Shown piece after piece: positions 6,945 to 12,000 of a stretch of DNA of 12,000 bases; positions within the stretch are counted from its first letter, which is position 1; every line of letters begins with the position of its first letter. Source of the stretch: Actinomycetota bacterium (GTDB lineage: Bacteria; Actinomycetota; Geothermincolia; Fen-727; Anoxymicrobiaceae); assembly GCA_016649525.1 (NCBI GenBank), contig JAENXM010000032.1:1-12000 (forward strand). The letters are read 5' to 3'. A program made the translations under genes and the position numbers. The notes below the pieces were generated by a model. It was not told the origin of the DNA. It saw nothing but the letters and a program-made list of their open reading frames with translations, and searched no databases.

Positions 6945-6947
6945 GTT

Positions 6948-7499
6948 TCAGTCGTTCAACTTGTATATGGAAACGATTGAATCCCCGTAGTCACGGCTTT
7001 CCACCATCGACCACTCTATCGAGGGAAGGTCATAGCCCGATCTGGGAGAACGGCGGTAAACCAACAGCCCGCCGGGTCCCAGCAGCCCCCTCACGCGGAT
7101 AAGGCGGAATAGCTCCTCCAGCAAACGCCACTCAATTCTAAATGGGGGGTCGACAAAAATCAAACCGTAGTTACCGCGCACCCTGGAAATACCGCCGGGA
7201 AGTTTGGCCACAATAACACGCCCCGACCCGGCGAGGTGTGCACGTTCAAGGTTCTTGATGATCGAAGCCGCGGTCGCGCGGTGCTTCTCGATGAAATCGG
7301 TGTGCTCGGCTCCCCGGCTCAATGCTTCTATGCCGAGCGAGCCGACTCCCGCGAAGAGGTCCAGCACCCTGGTCCCCTCGACGGTGTCGCCGAGGAAATC
7401 GAAGAGCGATTCCTTGATGCGGTCGGTTATGGGCCTGACACGGTAGCCCTTCGCGCCGTAGAGCATGGTCCCCTTTGCACTGCCGGCGATAATGCGCAT
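6948..7499 (-). CDS. rsmD: 16S rRNA (guanine(966)-N(2))-methyltransferase
   Basis: SAM-dependent methyltransferase modifying G966 of 16S rRNA in the small-subunit decoding region. The 183-residue product begins with the typical MRIIAGSAKG and RVRPITDRIKESLFDFL, has the SAM-binding motif VLDLFAGVGSLGIEALSRGA (45-64) and the catalytic DPPF (117-120). The ATG at 7499 is chosen over a longer in-frame start at 7538, because it gives the family N-terminus and has GGGAG 6 nt upstream. It leaves a 10-nt gap to recG instead of an overlap, and the Shine-Dalgarno sequence incorporates the recG stop codon. Length is normal. Confidence 0.95.
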   Translation of the reverse strand: MRIIAGSAKGTMLYGAKGYRVRPITDRIKESLFDFLGDTVEGTRVLDLFAGVGSLGIEALSRGAEHTDFIEKHRATAASIIKNLERAHLAGSGRVIVAKLPGGISRVRGNYGLIFVDPPFRIEWRLLEELFRLIRVRGLLGPGGLLVYRRSPRSGYDLPSIEWSMVESRDYGDSIVSIYKLND

Positions 7500-7509
7500 C
7501 AATGACTCC

Positions 7510-9621
7510 CTAGCCGTGGAACAGCCACTCGAGTGCACCGCCGAACCGCCTGTTGACCTCCCAGCGGAGTAGGGCGTTCTCCGGATCCCGCAAGGTCGGA
7601 TCGGCCTCTACCAGCTTGAACGCCTCCCCCCTTGCCGTGCGTATAAGGTCGAAGTTGCGCGAGAGCCGGGCGAGCTTCAGGTCGGGAAGGCCGGACTGCC
7701 GCGTGCCGAACAGCGTGCCCTCGCCCCTTATCCTGAGGTCCTCTTCAGCCAGAGCGAACCCGTCGTCGTACTCCTGGATAGCCTTCATTCGGGCTTTCGC
7801 CTCCTCTGTAGCCGGGTCAGCGAAAAGAACGCATACCGCCCTTTCGCTCCCCCGGCCGATGCGGCCCCTTAACTGGTGGAGCTGCGCGAGACCGAAGCGG
7901 TCTGCGTTCTCGATTATCATGACGGTAGCGTTCGGGACGTCAACGCCCACCTCGACGACGAGAGTCGATATGAGTATGTCGATGTCGCCCGCCTGGAACC
8001 GCTCCATCACGTCGCGCTTCTCATCGCTCTTCATCTGGCCGTGCAGCAGTTCCGTCCGGTAGCCTGGAAATACGCCCGCCAGTCGTTTCGCCTCTTCCTG
8101 TGCTGCGCGGGCCTCGAGCTTGTCAGACTCCTCTACGAGGGGACAGATGACGTAGACCTGCCTTCCCAGCGCCACCTCCTTCTCGACCATCGCGAAGGCG
8201 CCCCTGCGCTGGCTCTTGTCTGCTACCACGGTCACCACCCCCTTGCGTCCCGCCGGAAGCTCATCGATGACGGAAACGTCCAGGTCACCGTACAGGGTGA
8301 GGGACAGGGTCCGCGGTATGGGCGTTGCGGACATGTGGAGCACGTGCGGGGACGTCCCCTTCCGCTCGAGGGAGACCCGCTGACCGACACCGAAGCGATG
8401 CTGCTCGTCTATGACCACGATTCCCAGTCGCTCGAAGCTCACTTCCTTCTGTATGAGCGCGTGCGTCCCTATGACGATATCCACTTCCCCGGCGGCGACC
8501 GCGCGCTGGACATCTCTTTCAGAGCCGCCGGTCAGAAGAGCTACCCTGACCGAAAAACCCTCGAGCATCTTCCGTATCCTGTTGTCGTGCTGGTAGGCCA
8601 GCACCTCAGTCGGGGCCATTATCGCGCCCTGGTAACCGTTCTCGACAGAAAGCAGCAGGGCAAGCACTGCCACGACGGTCTTGCCGGAACCAACCTCTCC
8701 CTGGAGCAACCGGTTCATGGGGACGCTTCTTCCCATGTCGCCGGATATCTCCCGCCAGGCCTTCTCTTGAGCCGCCGTGAGCTCGAACGGGAGCGACCGC
8801 CTGAACCGGGAGACCATTTCCCCGGGAGGCGCGAGCGCGATACCCTTGCTCTCCCTCTCACGCTTTTTCTTCTTGAGCGCGAGCCCCACCTGCATGATGA
8901 AGACCTCGTCGAAAAGCGCGCGGTAGCGGGCTTTCTTGAGCGACTCGGAGCCTTCCGGGAAGTGGATCTCACGGACCGCCTCCGCGATGCCCATGAGGCC
9001 GAACCTGCTCCTCACGGACTCTGGAAGCGGGTCAGCCATGTCCCCGTAAGCTTCAAGCGCCCTGCTCACAAACCGCCGGAGCATCGCCGAGGTGACTCCC
9101 GATGTCCCAGGGTAGACCGGGATTATCCTGCCGGTGTGGATGGCTTCCGGCGCGGAACCCGAGCCCTCTCCACCGAGTATGTCGTAGGCCGGATTCACTA
9201 TCTGGAGGCGGCTGTATTCGTAGCGCACCCGTCCTGAGAAGGCCACCTCGACGCCTTCCTTCAAGCGGTCCTTGTGGTACTCCTGGTTGAACCATACGCC
9301 GGAGAGGTAGCCGGTCCCGTCGAATATGGTGATGACCAGCATGTTCTTTCGCTTGCGGGTGGTTCGACTCTCGACATCCCGGACCCGTCCGACCACTGTC
9401 ACCTCCTGGCCTGTCTTCGCCTGCCCTATGGGCGTCACGGTCGAACGGTCCAGGTATTTTCTCGGGAAGTGATGGAGAAGGTCGCCGACGGTCTGGATGC
9501 CGAGGGGTGAGAGCCTCTGAGCGTTGGCGCTCCCTATCCCGGATATGGAGGTAACAGGCGCCGCCAGGCGGGTCAGGTTGGCCTTACTTGCTTCAATATC
9601 TTTGCCGGGTCCCCCGTTCAC
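7510..9621 (-). CDS. recG: ATP-dependent DNA helicase RecG
   Basis: Monomeric superfamily 2 helicase that remodels stalled replication forks and branch-migrates Holliday junctions. From the GTG at 9621 the protein is 703 residues, normal for RecG. It has the N-terminal wedge/OB domain (SISGIGSANAQRLSPLGIQTVGDLLHHFPRKY, then GQEVTVVGRV), Walker A GEVGSGKT (about 308-315), the DEQH box in VVIDEQHRFGVGQR, the SATPIPRT motif, and C-terminal motifs LVVEVGVDVPNA and LHQLRGRIGRG with a family-typical tail. The start is a choice. GTG 9621 has GGAGG 4 nt upstream, while an in-frame TTG at 9651 adds ten residues but lacks a Shine-Dalgarno sequence and sits next to promoter-like AT-rich DNA. It is the first gene of the minus-strand cluster. 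Confidence 0.96.
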   Translation of the reverse strand: MNGGPGKDIEASKANLTRLAAPVTSISGIGSANAQRLSPLGIQTVGDLLHHFPRKYLDRSTVTPIGQAKTGQEVTVVGRVRDVESRTTRKRKNMLVITIFDGTGYLSGVWFNQEYHKDRLKEGVEVAFSGRVRYEYSRLQIVNPAYDILGGEGSGSAPEAIHTGRIIPVYPGTSGVTSAMLRRFVSRALEAYGDMADPLPESVRSRFGLMGIAEAVREIHFPEGSESLKKARYRALFDEVFIMQVGLALKKKKRERESKGIALAPPGEMVSRFRRSLPFELTAAQEKAWREISGDMGRSVPMNRLLQGEVGSGKTVVAVLALLLSVENGYQGAIMAPTEVLAYQHDNRIRKMLEGFSVRVALLTGGSERDVQRAVAAGEVDIVIGTHALIQKEVSFERLGIVVIDEQHRFGVGQRVSLERKGTSPHVLHMSATPIPRTLSLTLYGDLDVSVIDELPAGRKGVVTVVADKSQRRGAFAMVEKEVALGRQVYVICPLVEESDKLEARAAQEEAKRLAGVFPGYRTELLHGQMKSDEKRDVMERFQAGDIDILISTLVVEVGVDVPNATVMIIENADRFGLAQLHQLRGRIGRGSERAVCVLFADPATEEAKARMKAIQEYDDGFALAEEDLRIRGEGTLFGTRQSGLPDLKLARLSRNFDLIRTARGEAFKLVEADPTLRDPENALLRWEVNRRFGGALEWLFHG

Positions 9622-9651
9622 AAATCCTCCATCGGTGGGTGTCGGGCTCAA

Positions 9652-9706
9652 GCACCCGCGAATATAATACTATGGTATGCCAACTTGGAAATTACCGTTC
9701 CCTGAA
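9652..9706. promoter_or_regulatory. AT-rich divergent promoter region between recG and the glycosidase-like gene
   Basis: This is the only gap between divergent genes in the window, and it is strikingly AT-rich in a GC-rich setting. The plus strand has an exact TATAAT at 9663-9668, a plausible -10 box for the rightward gene, but no good -35 box 16 to 18 nt upstream. The minus strand reads TTGGCA, then TACCATAG, TATTAT and TATATT in the same stretch, plausible for recG although the TTGGCA is too close for a classical spacer. The location is likely right; the exact elements are uncertain. Confidence 0.4.
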
Positions 9707-9716
9707 AGGAGAAAGA
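9707..9716 (+). promoter_or_regulatory. Ribosome binding site of the glycosidase-like gene
   Basis: AGGAG at 9707-9711 is followed by AAAGA and then the ATG at 9717, a spacing of 5 nt. It fixes the start of the rightward gene. Confidence 0.75.
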
Positions 9717-12000
9717 ATGTGCGCAAATGAGGAGCCGCCTGGACTGCTCAGGATGCTCAAGAGCAGGATCAGGGGTAATGCGATAGACAGGGCTGTCAGG
9801 AAGTTCAGCATCCCCGACGACGCTGTGCGGAACGCGAGGTCGTTCAGGAACCTCTACGGGAACGCGCCCCCAAGCGACTTCCCCAAGGAGATGCTGAGCC
9901 TAGGGGCGTCCATGTGGTCCGGCTTCGCACTGACCCCGTTCGCGCAGCAGCAGATGCTCGGTTGGGTCCTGCCCTACTGGTTGAGGATGCAGTGCGAACC
10001 ATCCTCCCCCTCATTCGTACCGTACGGTCACTCCTGGGCTTTCGCGAACAAGACCCATCGCAACTGGACCGGCGTCGGGCTCTGTGGTTTCCCCAACGAG
10101 GGCTCGGTCGACCCGCGCGGCCTCATAACGCCGTGGTCCTTCTCCCCGTCCGTTGATCTATGGGTCCTGTCAGCGGGTTTGTTGACCTGTCCCTCGAGGC
10201 TAGAATCGGTCGAGCAGATACTGGTCGACGATGTTCCTGTCGTAAAGACAAGGTTTGCCGCATCGGGACTCACCTGTACGTGGACGACCTTCGTGGCCCC
10301 CCTGGACAGCATACCCGTCATCCTGAGCCTGGCCGAGCTCGAGAACCCGGGAAAGCGGGCGAAAGAGGCAAGCCTCGTGATATCGGCACGCCCCTACAAC
10401 AACGAGACAATCGAAGCCATCAGTTCGCTCGTCTACGACAGGGCGGAGCGCTGTCTCAAGACCGACGGCAACATCCTTGTTTACTTCGCGGAGGAGCCGG
10501 ATGAGGTGCTCCTCTCTGATTACGCTCACGGGGATGTAGCGAACCTGCTGACTGACGGGGCTAGAGAGAAACTGCCCGGGGGGACCTGTGAGGTCGAAGA
10601 ACCATTCGGACTGTCGACCGGCGCGGCTGTCTATAACCGGAAAGTCCCGGCCGGAGGTAAAGCCGCAATCGCGTTCGCCTGTCCACTGATGGCTGGCGTC
10701 CGGATGCGCTTCGGCAGGCTCCTGCCCCCGGGTGACTCGGAAACGCAGGTGAGGAAACACCTCGAGGACGCGCTGAAAGGCTGGAAGGAGCTCGTCTCGC
10801 AGGGGATGTGCGTGAGCCTGCCCGAGGAGCGGTACCAGAAGGCGTTCGACGTGAACAAGGCCTTCCTGCTCCTCCTCTACGATGGACAGGTGATAACCCC
10901 GGGCGTGTCCACCTATCACATGATGTGGTTCAGGGACGCGGCTTACCTCGTGCCCGCGCTCGAGCGGATTGGCCACGCGGAAAAGGCGCGACGGATACTT
11001 CTCACCCATCCGGACCGACAGCAGAAGGACGGGCGTTTCCACTCGCAGGGAGGCGAGTGGGACTCCAACGGCCAGGCGATGTGGACCCTCGTCAACCACT
11101 GGCGGATGACGGGAGACGACGACTTCCTCAAGGATGTCTATCTCCCCCTGATCAAGGGCGCCCGCTGGATCGACCGGACAAGGTTGAAAGATCTCCCGGC
11201 GGCTGACCCAAGGCACGGCCTTCTCCCGCCCGGCCTGAGCGCCGAGCATTTCGGCATGAATGATACGTACTACTGGGACGACCTGTGGTCGGTGGGCGGC
11301 CTGCGCGCCGCCGCGGACGCCGCGCGCCACCTGGGCTTCGACGGCGATGCGGTGTACATGGACTCCGTAGCGGACGGGCTGATGCGCGACCTCGAGGCTT
11401 CGTGGGAAAAAGTCAGAGCGCGCCTTGGCAGAGCGCTCATGCCGATAGCGCCGTATCGAGATATCGATGCCGGCAGCATCGGGGCACTGGTCGCGGTCTA
11501 TCCACTCGATCTTATTCCGCCCGAAGAAGAGATCATGGAAAACACGGTTGAAGAAATCGTGAAGAGGTGCTTCTGGCGGGACACACACTACCACGGCATC
11601 ATGCACTGCGGGATAAACCCGTATCTCTCACTGCATGTCGCGATGTACTACCTGAGGCGACGAGACCCATACGCGCTAACCATCTTCGAATCGCTGTGGT
11701 CCATGGCTACGGATACCTGCACTTACCCCGAGGCGATAAACCCGCTCACCGGCGGCGGCTCTTACGGTGACGGCCATGACGGCTGGAGCGCGGGTGAAGT
11801 GTTCAACTTCGTGCGAAACCTGCTCGTTTTCGAAGAGGGAGACAGGCTGACACTGCTGCCGCTCGGCAAGAAGGAGTGGTTCAGGGCGGGCGACCGCATA
11901 GAGGTCGAGAATGCGGGAACCCTTTTCGGTGACATCTCGTACTCGGTTGCGTCCGAAAAGGATAAGATCGCCTTTTCGCTCGATGCCGAGTTCCGAAACC
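9717..12000 (+). CDS. Six-hairpin glycosidase-like protein, 3' end outside window (partial)
   Basis: An uninterrupted frame from the ATG at 9717 to the window edge encodes at least 761 residues with no stop. There is no signal peptide or membrane segment, so the protein is probably cytoplasmic. Residues about 75-370 are rich in Trp, Gly and beta-type segments, like the N-terminal beta-sandwich of GH15, GH65 and GH94 enzymes. From about 375 the sequence looks like an (alpha/alpha)6 barrel with regularly spaced helices and barrel-type motifs: TYHMMWFRDAAYL (399-411; R406, D407), NDTYYWDDLWS (515-525; D521, D522), TYPEAINP (E672) and GDGHDGWSAGE (D685, H687, E694). These acidic and aromatic residues are candidate catalytic or sugar-binding positions. 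A C-terminal beta-rich part begins at about 700 (LTLLPLGKKEWFRAGDRIEVEN). The fold assignment is by motif resemblance; the family and substrate are unknown to me. Glycogen-, trehalose- or oligosaccharide-directed hydrolysis or phosphorolysis are options. Confidence 0.75.
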   Translation, partial: MCANEEPPGLLRMLKSRIRGNAIDRAVRKFSIPDDAVRNARSFRNLYGNAPPSDFPKEMLSLGASMWSGFALTPFAQQQMLGWVLPYWLRMQCEPSSPSFVPYGHSWAFANKTHRNWTGVGLCGFPNEGSVDPRGLITPWSFSPSVDLWVLSAGLLTCPSRLESVEQILVDDVPVVKTRFAASGLTCTWTTFVAPLDSIPVILSLAELENPGKRAKEASLVISARPYNNETIEAISSLVYDRAERCLKTDGNILVYFAEEPDEVLLSDYAHGDVANLLTDGAREKLPGGTCEVEEPFGLSTGAAVYNRKVPAGGKAAIAFACPLMAGVRMRFGRLLPPGDSETQVRKHLEDALKGWKELVSQGMCVSLPEERYQKAFDVNKAFLLLLYDGQVITPGVSTYHMMWFRDAAYLVPALERIGHAEKARRILLTHPDRQQKDGRFHSQGGEWDSNGQAMWTLVNHWRMTGDDDFLKDVYLPLIKGARWIDRTRLKDLPAADPRHGLLPPGLSAEHFGMNDTYYWDDLWSVGGLRAAADAARHLGFDGDAVYMDSVADGLMRDLEASWEKVRARLGRALMPIAPYRDIDAGSIGALVAVYPLDLIPPEEEIMENTVEEIVKRCFWRDTHYHGIMHCGINPYLSLHVAMYYLRRRDPYALTIFESLWSMATDTCTYPEAINPLTGGGSYGDGHDGWSAGEVFNFVRNLLVFEEGDRLTLLPLGKKEWFRAGDRIEVENAGTLFGDISYSVASEKDKIAFSLDAEFRN

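Noticed and set aside
7876..9237. 453-codon plus-strand frame antisense to recG
   Set aside because: RecG motifs on the minus strand are unambiguous across the whole interval; the plus frame has no recognisable domain and a composition typical of antisense frames.
10200..11606. Long open frame (468 codons) on the minus strand inside the glycosidase-like gene
   Set aside because: The opposite frame shows coherent enzyme motifs, a good ribosome binding site and continuity to the window edge. The minus frame gives low-complexity Arg/Pro/Val/His-rich sequence with no family motif, as expected for an antisense shadow in GC-rich DNA.

Overview
The window is high-GC bacterial chromosome. The gene order on the minus strand (recG, rsmD, coaD, a SepIVA-like coiled-coil gene, a DUF177/YceD gene, rpmF, and further on rnc) matches the order known from Actinobacteria such as Mycobacterium (Rv2973c to Rv2925c region), although the mycobacterial locus also carries other genes. 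A fused ADP-forming acetate:CoA ligase, typical of anaerobic or fermentative organisms, points to a deep-branching, probably anaerobic actinobacterial lineage. The lineage is inferred from gene order and protein motifs, not from a phylogeny.

From right to left on the minus strand there are ten tightly packed genes covering about 9.5 kb: recG (fork-remodelling helicase), rsmD (16S rRNA methyltransferase), coaD (CoA biosynthesis), a SepIVA/DivIVA-like coiled-coil protein, a 71-nt gap holding a terminator-like hairpin, a DUF177 protein, rpmF (ribosomal protein L32), a fused ADP-forming acyl-CoA synthetase, a BioD-like/DRTGG protein (the N-terminal half of some phosphotransacetylases, standing alone), rnc (RNase III) and a ROK-family sugar kinase. 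Most junctions are 1 to 22 nt apart or overlap by 14 to 29 nt, so translation is probably coupled. The hairpin and a possible promoter before rpmF suggest at least two transcription units. The first 112 nt hold no recognisable gene.

On the plus strand a single divergent gene starts at 9717 and runs off the right end of the window. It encodes at least 761 residues of a cytoplasmic, six-hairpin (alpha/alpha)6 glycosidase-like protein with an N-terminal beta-rich domain. I cannot place it in a named glycoside hydrolase family. The AT-rich 65 to 95 nt between it and recG is the likely divergent promoter region.

Most of the window is housekeeping sequence. The parts that deserve a second look are the acetyl-CoA/DRTGG pair lying between rpmF and rnc, where many bacteria carry plsX, fab genes and acpP; the unclassified glycosidase-like gene; and the hairpin before the DUF177-rpmF pair. 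I saw no mobile element, CRISPR array, RNA gene or defence system.
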